From assembly GCA_963797175.1 (NCBI GenBank), contig CAWCOL010000006.1:1-64000 (forward strand): a DNA stretch of 64,000 bases, given 5' to 3'. Shown one piece after another: positions 25,030 to 33,331 of the stretch. This DNA comes from DATLLN01 sp963797175 (lineage in GTDB: Bacteria > Actinomycetota > Thermoleophilia > Gaiellales > JAICJC01). A program made the position numbers and the translations under genes. Every line of letters starts with the position of its first letter. Positions within the stretch are counted from its first letter, which is position 1. The notes beneath the pieces are model-generated. The model was given only the letters and a program-made list of their open reading frames with translations. It made no database searches and was not told the DNA's origin.

Positions 25030-25554
25030 TCAGGCCTGCGTGTCCACCCGGATGCCGCCGAAGATCGAGGCGGACACCCCGTACATGCTGGGGTCGGTGG
25101 ACGACTGCTGCTGCGAGAGCTGGTCAAGCAGCTGGTCGGTGGAGACGCCGAGCAGCTGGCTGACCTGCGCGAGCAGGTTCGAGCCGGGCGTCGGAGCCGG
25201 GTCGGAGCCGGCGTCGTCGGACGCATCCGCCGGCGGTGGGCCGGTGCGGTCGGCGATCTTCGCCGCGAGGGCGTCGATCCCGCCGGCCGGCTGCGGCGCA
25301 CCTGCGGGCGCGACGCTCTGGATGCCCTTCGCGATCGCCGCAAGCAGATCGGCGCGTGAGACGCCCTGCTGGCTGGCGAGGTCGGACAGGCTGCTCCCGG
25401 ACGAGATCGCGCTCTTCAGCTGATCCTGGCTCATGTTGAGCAGGTCGGCCGCGGGCTGCATCGCCTTGCCGCCGTGCGGGCGGTGGTGATGGTGAACGCC
25501 GGAGACCGCCGAGGAGCCGGAGCTCTGGACGGAGCCGGAGACAGAACCGATCAT
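25030..25554 (-). CDS. Protein with SLSDLA-type helical repeats
   Basis: 174 aa, no clear signal peptide. A Ser-rich start and HHHHRPHGG stretch (residues 21-29) are followed by LLNMSQDQLKSAISSGSSLSDLASQQGVSRADLLAAIAKG. A second unit is at LLAQVSQLLGVSTDQLLDQLSQQQ. The first unit is the same kind of LG-x-QL-SG-SL-A-G module as in the secreted protein at 13778-14500. Function unknown; possibly a structural or cell-surface protein. Confidence 0.65.
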   Translation of the reverse strand: MIGSVSGSVQSSGSSAVSGVHHHHRPHGGKAMQPAADLLNMSQDQLKSAISSGSSLSDLASQQGVSRADLLAAIAKGIQSVAPAGAPQPAGGIDALAAKIADRTGPPPADASDDAGSDPAPTPGSNLLAQVSQLLGVSTDQLLDQLSQQQSSTDPSMYGVSASIFGGIRVDTQA

Positions 25555-25663
25555 TCGTTTTCCCCTCCCAGTGGGTTTCGGTTCACCTCTGGTTGTCGGC
25601 GCGGAGCCGGCCGGGTTCAGCGGAGGAAGCTGGGAGATTGGTGTGAGATTGACGGGTTCGCGG

Positions 25664-26131
25664 CTAGCAGGACTCGTCTGCGGCGGTGCAGCGGGCGGCG
25701 TTGCCCGCGGCGGCGCGGGTCAGCAGCGCGTGCAGCTGCTCGCGCTCCGCTGCGTCGAGCGCCGCCAGCGTCTCGTCGTCCACGGCGGCCAGCGCGCGGT
25801 CAACCGCGGCCAGCGTGCGCTCGCCCTTGCGTGACAGCTCGATCACCCCGCGCCGGCGGTCGGCGCGGTCGCGGCGGCGGACGATCAGGCCGGCGTCCTC
25901 GAGCTCGTTCAGCAGCCCCACCAGGTTCGACGGGTCGATCCCGACGACGTCGAGCAGCGTCCGTTGCGCCGAGGCTCCCTCGTCGCGCAGGTGGTTGAGC
26001 GCGAGCAGGTGCCGGGGGCGGATGCCGAGCGGCGTCACGGCCTCCTCGATGCGCTGACGCATGCCCCGCGCGAGCAGTGCGATCAGGATCGAGGATGCGA
26101 CGTCGCCGGTTGTCTCAGCTCGTGTGGCCAT
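25664..26131 (-). CDS. MarR-family transcriptional regulator
   Basis: 155 aa. Winged helix with LGIRPRHLLALNHLRDEG, recognition region VGIDPSNLVGLLNELEDAGLIVRRRDRADRRRGVIELS and a long C-terminal dimer helix. Start ATG 26131 has TACACT 6 nt upstream (leaderless). It is divergent from the LUD-domain gene and probably represses both through the palindrome at 26155-26172. Confidence 0.9.
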   Translation of the reverse strand: MATRAETTGDVASSILIALLARGMRQRIEEAVTPLGIRPRHLLALNHLRDEGASAQRTLLDVVGIDPSNLVGLLNELEDAGLIVRRRDRADRRRGVIELSRKGERTLAAVDRALAAVDDETLAALDAAEREQLHALLTRAAAGNAARCTAADESC

Positions 26132-26137
26132 GCTCTC

Positions 26138-26143
26138 AGTGTA
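26138..26143 (-). promoter_or_regulatory. -10 element of the marR-like gene
   Basis: TACACT on the reverse strand, 6 nt before ATG 26131, with no ribosome site. Confidence 0.45.
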
Positions 26144-26154
26144 CCGCCGTCGAT

Positions 26155-26172
26155 TGTTTGTGAGCGCAAACA
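26155..26172. promoter_or_regulatory. Probable MarR operator
   Basis: TGTTTG (26155-26160) and CAAACA (26167-26172), perfect 6-bp arms with a 6-nt spacer, followed by another TTTGTG half-site. It lies between the divergent regulator and the LUD gene. Confidence 0.55.
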
Positions 26173-26232
26173 GTTTGTGCTACACCTTCCATCGGCAGCA
26201 AACCGACCATCAGTCTCTCCAGGAGCACCCAG

Positions 26233-26874
26233 ATGACACTCGTCCTTCCCGATCCAGGCCCGGCCAACGTCCAGTTCGAGCTGCCCGCCGACCCCGAACG
26301 GCTGGCCGCCACCGCCGAGGCGCTGACGGCTCGCGGGTTCGCGGCGCAGATCGCCGACGACGGCGCACACGCCCGGCGGCTGGTGCTGGACGCGCTCCCG
26401 GAGGGCGCCGAGGTGCATACGGCGCTGTCCGAGACGCTGCGCGAGCTGGGCATCAGCGAGGCGATCGACGAGTCGGGCCGCTACGACTCGATCCGCGGCC
26501 GGCTGGCGACGATGGACCGGGAGGCGCAGGGCAGGGAGATGCGCAAGCTCGGTGCCGCACCCGACAACATCGTCGGCAGCGCCCACGCCGTCACCGACGA
26601 CGGCATCATCCTGGTCGGCTCGGGCTCCGGCAGTCAGCTGGGCGCATACGCCTACGCCGCCGGCCAGGTGTTCCTCGTGATCGGGCACCAGAAGCTCGTC
26701 CGCGACCTCACCGAGGCGCGGCGCCGGGTGGTCGAGTACAGCCTGCCCCGCGAGTTCGTGCGTATGCAGGGCGTGGGCTACCCGGGCAGCCTGATCGGCA
26801 AGACGCTGACGCTCGAAGCCGACTTCGGCGGCCGCATCAACGTCATCCTGGTGCCGGAGACGCTCGGGTTCTAG
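26233..26874 (+). CDS. LUD-domain (LutC/YkgG-like) protein
   Basis: 213 aa; AGGAG at 26219-26223 upstream. It shows the LUD fold pattern: LTARGFAAQIADDGAHARRLVLDALPEGAEVHTA-type front, then NIVGSAHAVTDDGIILVGSGSGSQ and VFLVIGHQKLVRDLTEA. LUD proteins belong to lactate-utilisation complexes or stand alone. No lutA/lutB neighbours are present. A divergent MarR regulator suggests induction by a small molecule. Confidence 0.85.
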   Translation: MTLVLPDPGPANVQFELPADPERLAATAEALTARGFAAQIADDGAHARRLVLDALPEGAEVHTALSETLRELGISEAIDESGRYDSIRGRLATMDREAQGREMRKLGAAPDNIVGSAHAVTDDGIILVGSGSGSQLGAYAYAAGQVFLVIGHQKLVRDLTEARRRVVEYSLPREFVRMQGVGYPGSLIGKTLTLEADFGGRINVILVPETLGF

Positions 26875-28070
26875 GCAAGCCGGTACGCGTACACGACGCC
26901 GCTGTACGCGTCTGCGCCCGGTGCTCCGATGAGCAACGATGCGTTCGACAGCGCCAGGCCGGAACCGAACGTCGCGTCGCTGCCGTCCGCCCCCGGACGC
27001 TCGATCTCGGCCGACTGGCTCCATGCCGCCCCGTCGGGCGTGAAGATGTAGGCGGCGCCCACGAAAAGGGCCCGCGGTTTGTCGGGGGCGCCCACGGCGA
27101 TCGTCGAACCGTCGGTTGCAACTGACCACCCGAACGCATCGAGTCGGCCACGGTCGGCCGACACCAGCTTGGCCGGAGCCGACCACATGCCCTCCGAACG
27201 GGTGAACACGTACGCGGCGCCGCCGCCTCTGCCGACGTTGGGCGCACCGGCGACGAGCGTGTCACCGGAGAACCCGACGGAGAAGCCGAGCTGGTCGTCG
27301 GGCTCTCCCGTCGCGACCGTCAAGACGCTGCTGAGCGGCCACGCGGGGCCCGAGGCATCGAAGACGTAGATCGCGCCCTTGCTGTCATTGCTCTCGTCCT
27401 CGCCGATCCCGACGGCGACGGTCGATCCGGAGACGCCGACGACGGTGCCGCGCTCTTCGCCGAAACGTGGCTTGTCGTGTGCGACGAGCGGCGTCCTCGC
27501 CCACACTCCGCCGGTGTCGGTGAACGTGTAGGCGATGCGCCCCGAGTTCCGACCGTCGCTGTCACTCATGCCGATCCCCACCGCGATGGTCGGGCCGTCG
27601 ATCGCCACGCTGTTGCCGAACCCCTCGAACTGGTAGGCCCGGGCCGGCTGGAGCGTCGCCTGACGGGTCCACCCGCTGCCGGGGTTGGTGTAGACGAAGG
27701 CCTTCCCGCCACGCCCTGCCGCGGGCGCTCCCACGACGACCGTCGATCCGTCGATCGCGACATCGAATCCGAACTCGGCGCTCTGCTCGGGTGAGCGCAG
27801 CTGGCCCTGCTGCCGCCATGTGCCGGCGCCGGTGCGCTGAAAGATCAGGACGACATGCTGGTCGCCGTTGTCCCGGGAGGAGGTCGCCACCGCGGTCGAA
27901 CCCGAGATCGCGATCGCGTCGCCGAAGACCTCGTGAGGCGGTGTCGCGTGGTGGTCGACGAAGCTGCCGTCCTCGACGACGGCCACCGAGGCGGCGCTGC
28001 CATCAGCCCGAGCCGCCGAGAGCCCGACGACCAGCGCAAGGCAGACCAAGGTGAGGAGGCGGAGCCGCAT
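26871..28070 (-). CDS. Secreted FG-GAP beta-propeller protein
   Basis: 399 aa. Signal peptide from ATG 28070 (RLRLLTLVCLALVVGLSAARA). About seven integrin-like FG-GAP repeats follow, each with a pattern such as FGFDVAIDGSTVVVGAP, FGNSVAIDGPTIAVGI, LGFSVGFSGDTLVAGAP and FGWSVATDGSTIAVGAP. They fold as an extracellular beta-propeller used for adhesion or ligand binding. It overlaps the LUD gene by 4 bp, convergent. Confidence 0.85.
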   Translation of the reverse strand: MRLRLLTLVCLALVVGLSAARADGSAASVAVVEDGSFVDHHATPPHEVFGDAIAISGSTAVATSSRDNGDQHVVLIFQRTGAGTWRQQGQLRSPEQSAEFGFDVAIDGSTVVVGAPAAGRGGKAFVYTNPGSGWTRQATLQPARAYQFEGFGNSVAIDGPTIAVGIGMSDSDGRNSGRIAYTFTDTGGVWARTPLVAHDKPRFGEERGTVVGVSGSTVAVGIGEDESNDSKGAIYVFDASGPAWPLSSVLTVATGEPDDQLGFSVGFSGDTLVAGAPNVGRGGGAAYVFTRSEGMWSAPAKLVSADRGRLDAFGWSVATDGSTIAVGAPDKPRALFVGAAYIFTPDGAAWSQSAEIERPGADGSDATFGSGLALSNASLLIGAPGADAYSGVVYAYRLA

Positions 28071-28286
28071 CGGCAGACGATACGCGGGGTCAGCCGTCCA
28101 GGTCAATGCTGACACGGGGTCGGACGCCCTCCACCCGGTGCTTGCGATTCGGCGCGATCTCCTGACACGCCGTCACCGCTCCGCGTGCCTGCCCACGCCC
28201 CGGATCGCCGGGTGCGTCATGATCGCGGTGTCGAATCCACCCGGACCAGGCGGGAGCGCCCGCCGGCCGCACCCCGGAGGCCTCAG

Positions 28287-29714
28287 TTGACCGACCTGCA
28301 CTACCTCTCTGCCACCGAGGCCCTGCGCCGGTTCCGCGCCCGCGAGCTCTCGCCCGTGGAGCTGACGCAGGCGGTGATCGACCGCGCGGAGGCCGTCGAG
28401 CCGGTCGTGAACGCGCTCTGCCACCGCTTCTTCGACGAGGCGCTCGAGCAGGCGCGCGACGCCGAGGCACGCTACATGGGCCGCGGCGAGGCGCCGCGGC
28501 CGCTGGAGGGCATCCCGCTGGCGATCAAGGAGGAGGAGGCGGTGGCCGGCCAGCCGTGGACACAGGGCTCGCTGATCTACCGCGACCTCGTCGCCGAGGA
28601 GTCCTCCTGCTTCGCGCAGCGCATCCTCGACTCGGGCGCGATCGTGCACGCCCGCTCCACCGCGCCGGAGTTCTCGTGCGCCGCCTTCACCCACTCGCGG
28701 CTGTGGGGCGTCACCCGCAACCCGTGGGGCCAGGAGTGGGGCGTCGGCGGTTCTTCGGGCGGCTCCGGCGCCGCGCTCGCCTCGGGCACGGCCACCCTGG
28801 CCAGCGGCTCCGACATCGGCGGGTCGATCCGCCTTCCCGCCTCGTTCAACGGCGTCGTCGGCTTCAAGCCGCCCTACGGGCGGGTGCCGCAGGCCGCGCC
28901 GTTCAACCTCGACACCTACTGCCACTGCGGCCCGCTCGCCCGCACCGTCGCCGACACCCTGCTGTTCGAGAACGTGCTGGCGGGGCCGCACCCTGACGAC
29001 ATCGTCTCGCTGCGGCCGAAGCTCGAGTTGCCCGAGCGGCTGGACGGCATCGAGGGCATGCGGATCGCCTACTCGGTCGACCTCGGCGACTGGCCGGTCG
29101 ATGCCGACGTCGCCGCGAACACGCGGGCCGCGGCGGAGGCGTTGCGCGAGGCCGGCGCGATCGTCGATGAGGTGGACGTCGCCCTGCCGCAGGCGCAGGT
29201 GGTGCGGGCCGCTGCGATCCACTTCCACCTCAGCTTCGCGGCCTGGGTGGCCGAGACCGAGACGGCCCATGGCGACGAGATGACCGCCTACGCGATCGAC
29301 TTCGCCCGCTGGGCGTCCGAGGCCGCGGACGGAGGCTCGATGCTGGACGAGCTCGGGCTGGAGGCGCAGCTGTATCCGCCCGTCGGCCACCTGCTGGAGC
29401 GCTACGACGCCCTGATCTGCCCGACGGTCGCGACCCGAGGGCTCGTCGCCGGCGATGACTACGTCGGCCACGGCCTGGAGGTCGGCGGCCGCACCCTGGA
29501 CGACTACCAGGAGACGCTGATGACGTTCGCGTTCAACATCTTCAGCCGCTGCCCGGTGCTGGCCGTACCGTCCGGCTTCGGCGACAACGGCATCCCCACC
29601 GGCATCCAGATCGCCGGCCGCACGTACGACGACCTCACGCCGTTCCGGGTCGGCGCGGCGCTGGAGGGGCTGCGCCCGTGGCTCGACGCGCCGGAGCGGC
29701 GTCCCGCGCTGTGA
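28287..29714 (+). CDS. Amidase (amidase signature family)
   Basis: 475 aa from TTG 28287, set by GGAGG at 28276-28280. The Ser-cisSer-Lys triad is visible: Lys81 (PLAIKEEEA), Ser156 (GGSSGGSG) and nucleophile Ser180 (GSDIGGSIRLPA). The signature continues FNGVVGFKPPYGRVP. It hydrolyses an amide of unknown identity. The amidohydrolase gene follows 13 bp downstream, so the two probably degrade or recycle one compound. Confidence 0.92.
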   Translation: MTDLHYLSATEALRRFRARELSPVELTQAVIDRAEAVEPVVNALCHRFFDEALEQARDAEARYMGRGEAPRPLEGIPLAIKEEEAVAGQPWTQGSLIYRDLVAEESSCFAQRILDSGAIVHARSTAPEFSCAAFTHSRLWGVTRNPWGQEWGVGGSSGGSGAALASGTATLASGSDIGGSIRLPASFNGVVGFKPPYGRVPQAAPFNLDTYCHCGPLARTVADTLLFENVLAGPHPDDIVSLRPKLELPERLDGIEGMRIAYSVDLGDWPVDADVAANTRAAAEALREAGAIVDEVDVALPQAQVVRAAAIHFHLSFAAWVAETETAHGDEMTAYAIDFARWASEAADGGSMLDELGLEAQLYPPVGHLLERYDALICPTVATRGLVAGDDYVGHGLEVGGRTLDDYQETLMTFAFNIFSRCPVLAVPSGFGDNGIPTGIQIAGRTYDDLTPFRVGAALEGLRPWLDAPERRPAL

Positions 29715-29727
29715 CCGAGGAGGCGAC

Positions 29728-31335
29728 ATGACCGAGATCGACCTGGCACTGATCGGCGGGCGCGTGCGCACGCTCGATCCCGACCGGCCCTGGGCCGGCG
29801 CCGTCGGCGTTCGCGACGGGCTGATCGTCTGCGTGGGCGACGACGCCGAGGTGCGCGAGCTGTGCGGCCCCCGCACGGAGGTCGTGGCGCTGGACGGCGC
29901 CTCGATGGTTCCCGGCATCACGGACAGCCACCTGCACCCCTTCCTCGGCGCGGAGGAGACGCGCGGCGCCGACCTGCTCGACGCCCACTCCCTGGACGAG
30001 GTGCGCGGCCTGCTGGCGGAGGAGCGGGCGCGCTGTGCGCCGGACGAGTGGGTGCTGGGCTGGGGCCTGGATTACAACGTGTTCGCCGAGACCGGCATCA
30101 GCGGCTCGCTGGTCGAGGAGGCGGTCGGCGGATCACCCGCGTTCGTCATGTTCATGGACTTCCACACGGCGCTGGCGACGCCCCGCGCGCTCGCCGTGGC
30201 CGGTGTGGACGGTCCGCGCACGTTCGAGGAGAACGCTGAGGTCGTCTGCGCGGGCGGCATCCCCACCGGCGAGCTGCGCGAGGACGCGGCCTCCGGGCTC
30301 GTGTCCGGCGTCATCCCCGAGCTGAGCGAGCAGCGGCGCTACCGGCTGTGCGTCGAGCTGCTGCACCGGCTGGCGGCCGTCGGCATCACCGGCGCGCACA
30401 TGATGGACGGCGACCTCGCCACCCTCGAGCTGATCGAGCGGATGGAGGCCGAGGGCGACCTGGTCACCCGGCTGGTGATGCCGTTCTGGATCAGGCCCGA
30501 GTCCACCGTCGAGGACTGGGACGCGCTCGTCGTCCATCGCGACCGGCGCGGCCGCCGGTACCGCGGCGGCGTCGCCAAGTTCTTCATCGACGGCGTCATC
30601 GATTCCGGCACCGGCTGGCTCTACGCGGCCGACAGCGAGGGCGACGGGCTGGCGCCGTTCTGGGCCGACCCGGCGCACTACCGGGCCGCGGTCGCCCGCT
30701 TCGCCGGCGCCGGGTTCCAGTGCGCCACGCACGCCACCGGCGACCGCGGCGTGCGCGAGGCGCTGGACGCGTACCGCGAGGGCGGCGCGGCGCCCGGCAT
30801 CCGCCACCGGATCGAGCACATCGAGACGCTCCAGCCGTTCGACCTTCCGCGGTTCGCCGCCGAGGGCGTGGTCGCCTCGATGCAGGCGCAGCACATGATG
30901 GAGTTCGATCCCGAGCGCCGGGACAACTGGTCGCGCCGGCTTGGGCCGGAGCGCTGCGACCGGGCCTTCCCGATCCGCTCGCTCCGGGAGTCCGGCGCGA
31001 CGGTCGCGCTGGGCTCGGACTGGCCGGTGGCGCGGTTCGACCCGCGCATCGGCATGGGCGCCGCCCGGCTGCGCCGCCCGCCCGGCCGCACCGGCCGCGG
31101 ACCCTACGACGACCAGGCGATCGACGGCCTGGCGGCGCTCGAGGGCTACACCAGCATGGCCGCGCGCACCGTCTCCGAGGAGGCACGGCTGGGCCGGATC
31201 GCCGAGGGCCGCTGCGCCGACCTGACGGTCTTCGCCGAGGACCCGGTCGAATGCCCTGCCGACGACCTGCCGAAGCTGCCCGTGCTGCTGACCGTCGTGG
31301 ACGGGGAGGTCGTGCACCGCGCCGACCGGTGGTGA
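29728..31335 (+). CDS. YtcJ-like metal-dependent amidohydrolase
   Basis: 535 aa with GAGGAGG about 7 nt before ATG. Amidohydrolase_3 layout: beta sandwich at both ends, metal ligands His68 and His70 in ITDSHLHP, a Lys in GGVAKFFIDGVIDSGTG, CATHATGDRGVREALD, RHRIEHIE and ALGSDWPVARFDP. The family hydrolyses amides or imidic rings. It lies in an operon with the amidase. The next gene (mop regulator) begins after a 62-bp gap with its own operator. Confidence 0.9.
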   Translation: MTEIDLALIGGRVRTLDPDRPWAGAVGVRDGLIVCVGDDAEVRELCGPRTEVVALDGASMVPGITDSHLHPFLGAEETRGADLLDAHSLDEVRGLLAEERARCAPDEWVLGWGLDYNVFAETGISGSLVEEAVGGSPAFVMFMDFHTALATPRALAVAGVDGPRTFEENAEVVCAGGIPTGELREDAASGLVSGVIPELSEQRRYRLCVELLHRLAAVGITGAHMMDGDLATLELIERMEAEGDLVTRLVMPFWIRPESTVEDWDALVVHRDRRGRRYRGGVAKFFIDGVIDSGTGWLYAADSEGDGLAPFWADPAHYRAAVARFAGAGFQCATHATGDRGVREALDAYREGGAAPGIRHRIEHIETLQPFDLPRFAAEGVVASMQAQHMMEFDPERRDNWSRRLGPERCDRAFPIRSLRESGATVALGSDWPVARFDPRIGMGAARLRRPPGRTGRGPYDDQAIDGLAALEGYTSMAARTVSEEARLGRIAEGRCADLTVFAEDPVECPADDLPKLPVLLTVVDGEVVHRADRW

Positions 31336-31350
31336 AGGGCAGCGGGTTCA

Positions 31351-31375
31351 TCTGCCTATGCGATGAATAGGTAGA
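31351..31375. promoter_or_regulatory. Palindromic operator before the molybdate operon
   Basis: Arms TCTGCCTAT (31351-31359) and ATAGGTAGA (31367-31375) match with one mismatch around a 7-nt spacer. It is AT-rich against the 70% GC background. TAGGGT (31381-31386) just downstream is a plausible -10. It is the likely binding site of the HTH-TOBE regulator encoded next. Confidence 0.6.
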
Positions 31376-31397
31376 TCAAGTAGGGTACGGTGGATGT

Positions 31398-31781
31398 ATG
31401 GAACGGACGATGACGATCGGCGATGCGGCCCGGGCGCTGGGCGTCAGCCTCGACACGGTCCGGCGCTGGGAGCGGAGTGGGCGCCTCGTGACGGAGCGGG
31501 ACAGCCGCAACCGGCGGCTGGTGTCGGTCGAGGAGGTGCAGCGGCTGGGCGGCAGGCTGCCCACGCACACCGGGGACGGCTTCTCGGCGCGCAACCGGTT
31601 CGAGGGCGTGGTCGAGAGCGTCGAGGTGACGGGCGTGGTGGCGCAGGTCGTGCTGCGGGCGGGCCCCTATCAGGTGGTCTCGATCGTGACGCGCGACGCG
31701 GTGGAGGAGCTGGGGCTGGCGCCGGGCGTGGAGGCCGTGGCGACCGTCAAGGCCACCTCGGTGATGATGGCCCGCACCTGA
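31398..31781 (+). CDS. Molybdate-responsive regulator: MerR-like HTH plus TOBE (Mop) domain
   Basis: 127 aa. Residues 5-50 form an excisionase/MerR-type helix-turn-helix (MTIGDAARALGVSLDTVRRWERSGRLV). Residues 63-127 are a Mop/TOBE fold (RNRFEGVVESVEVTGVVAQVVL ... ELGLAPGVEAVATVKATSVMMAR) that binds molybdate or tungstate. It is a compact counterpart of ModE. It heads the operon and is joined to modA by a CTGA overlap. Start: ATG 31398, or ATG 31410 by an in-frame alternative. Confidence 0.88.
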   Translation: MERTMTIGDAARALGVSLDTVRRWERSGRLVTERDSRNRRLVSVEEVQRLGGRLPTHTGDGFSARNRFEGVVESVEVTGVVAQVVLRAGPYQVVSIVTRDAVEELGLAPGVEAVATVKATSVMMART

Positions 31782-32561
31782 GCCGCCTGCTCGCGGTGCT
31801 GCTGGCGCTGGTCGCGCTGGCCGCCGCCGGCTGCGGCGGATCGTCCGGTGGCTGGGAGCGGCTCATCGGCGGCCGGCGGCACGCTCAACGTCTTCGCGGC
31901 CGCCTCCCTGACCGAGGCCTTCACCGACCTGGGCAAGACCTACCAGGACGCGCATCCCGGCTGGAAGGTCAACCTGAACTTCGCCGGATCGGACGCGCTG
32001 GCCGCGCAGATCCAGCAGGGCGCGCCCGCCGACGTCTACGCCGCCGCCAGCACGAAGTACCCCGAGCAGCTCCAGGGCGACAAGCTGCTCGGCGACACCA
32101 CGAACTTCGCGACGAACTCGCTTGTCATCGTCGTCCCGCCCAGCAACCCGGCGGGCATCACCGCGCCCGCCGATCTGACCAAGGGCGCGAAGCTGGTCGT
32201 GTGCGACCCGGCGGTGCCCTGCGGCAGCTACACCGAGCAGGTGCTGGGGAACCTCGGCATCAGCGACTCGCAGCTCAACATCGTCAGCCGCGAGCAGGAC
32301 GTCAAGGGCGTCGTGGCGAAGGTCAAGCTGGACGAGGCCGACGCCGGCTTCGTGTACGTCAGCGATGCCGTCGCGGCGGGCAGCGGTGTGAAGCAGGTGG
32401 CGCTGCCGGTGTCCGCCCAGGCGACCGCCACGTATCCGATCGGCATCGTCTCCTCCAGCGCCAACCGGGAGGCCGCACAGCAGTGGATCGACCTCGTCAC
32501 GTCGCCGCAGGGACAACAGGTGCTGAAGGAGCTCGGCTTCGGGCCGCCGCCTTCCGGCTGA
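31778..32561 (+). CDS. modA: Molybdate ABC transporter substrate-binding lipoprotein, CTG start, apparent +1 frameshift
   Basis: A lipoprotein signal (LSRLLAVLLALVALAAAGC) reads from CTG 31778, whose last two bases begin the TGA of the regulator. Upstream there is no ATG, GTG or TTG that gives a normal signal. The mature part (GGTLNVFAAASLTEAFTDL ... ADVYAAAST ... EADAGFVYVSDA) is a typical ModA, but it lies one frame over. One extra base between about 31835 and 31862, in the Gly/Ser linker after the lipid Cys, explains this; total span is 3n+1. An alternative is an in-frame GTG at 31848 giving an unexported protein. Confidence 0.82.
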
Positions 32562-33331
32562 TCACCCTGCTGCTCGTCGCGCTGGCCGCGGCGTTCTTCG
32601 TGCTCCCGCTGCTCGCCATCTTCCGCCAGGGGAACCTCCGGGCGGGCCTCGACTCCCCGCTGGCGTGGCCCGCCATCCGCGTCTCGCTGGAGACCAGCGC
32701 GATCTCGCTGGCGGCGATGCTGCTGGTGGGCACCCCGGTCGCATACTGGATGGCGCAGCACGAGTTCCGCGGCAAGGACGCCCTGGCGACGGCGTTCGAA
32801 CTGCCGCTCGTGCTGCCGCCGGCCGTCGCCGGCATCGGGCTGTTCGCCGCCTTCGGCCGGGCCGGGCTACTCGGCTCCGAGCTGGACGCGCTGGGCATCC
32901 AGCTGCCGTTCACGAAGGCGGCCGTCGTGATGGCGATGACGTTCGTCGCCGGCCCCTTCTACCTGCGACAGGCGCAGGCGGCGTTCGCTGCGGTCGATCC
33001 CGACCTGCTGGCGGCCGCCCGCACGCTGGGCGCCGGGCCGGCGAAGGTGTTCCTGCGGATCGCGACGCCGCTGGCCGCGCCCGGGCTCGGCGCGGGCGCC
33101 GCGCTCGGCTGGGCGCGCGCGCTGGGCGAGTTCGGCGCCACGATCATGTTCGCCGGCAGCCTCCAGGGCATCACGCAGACGGCGCCGATCGCGATCTACC
33201 TCGGCTTCGAGCAGGGGCAGTTCGACACGGCGCTGGCGCTCGGCGCCCTGCTGGTCGTCGTCAGCGGCGCCGTGCTGCTGACCGTCAAGCTGGTCTTCCG
33301 GGGGAGGCTCCCGCGCTTCGAGCCGACCTGA
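32558..33331 (+). CDS. modB: Molybdate ABC transporter permease, CTG start
   Basis: 257 aa. Reads from CTG 32558 overlapping the modA TGA. No ATG/GTG/TTG lies in frame upstream, and the first internal GTG would remove most of the first membrane helix (LITLLLVALAAAFFVLPLLAI). Five or six helices and the permease EAA-type loop ARTLGAGPAKVFLRIATPLAAPGL, then GWARALGEFGATIMFAG, are standard ModB features. It passes molybdate through the membrane with ModA and ModC, and presumably supplies molybdenum for CO dehydrogenase. Confidence 0.87.
   Translation: MITLLLVALAAAFFVLPLLAIFRQGNLRAGLDSPLAWPAIRVSLETSAISLAAMLLVGTPVAYWMAQHEFRGKDALATAFELPLVLPPAVAGIGLFAAFGRAGLLGSELDALGIQLPFTKAAVVMAMTFVAGPFYLRQAQAAFAAVDPDLLAAARTLGAGPAKVFLRIATPLAAPGLGAGAALGWARALGEFGATIMFAGSLQGITQTAPIAIYLGFEQGQFDTALALGALLVVVSGAVLLTVKLVFRGRLPRFEPT

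Noticed and set aside
31848..32561. modA as a cytoplasmic protein starting at GTG 31848
   Set aside because: A complete lipoprotein signal lies directly upstream one frame away, and ModA must be exported to work.
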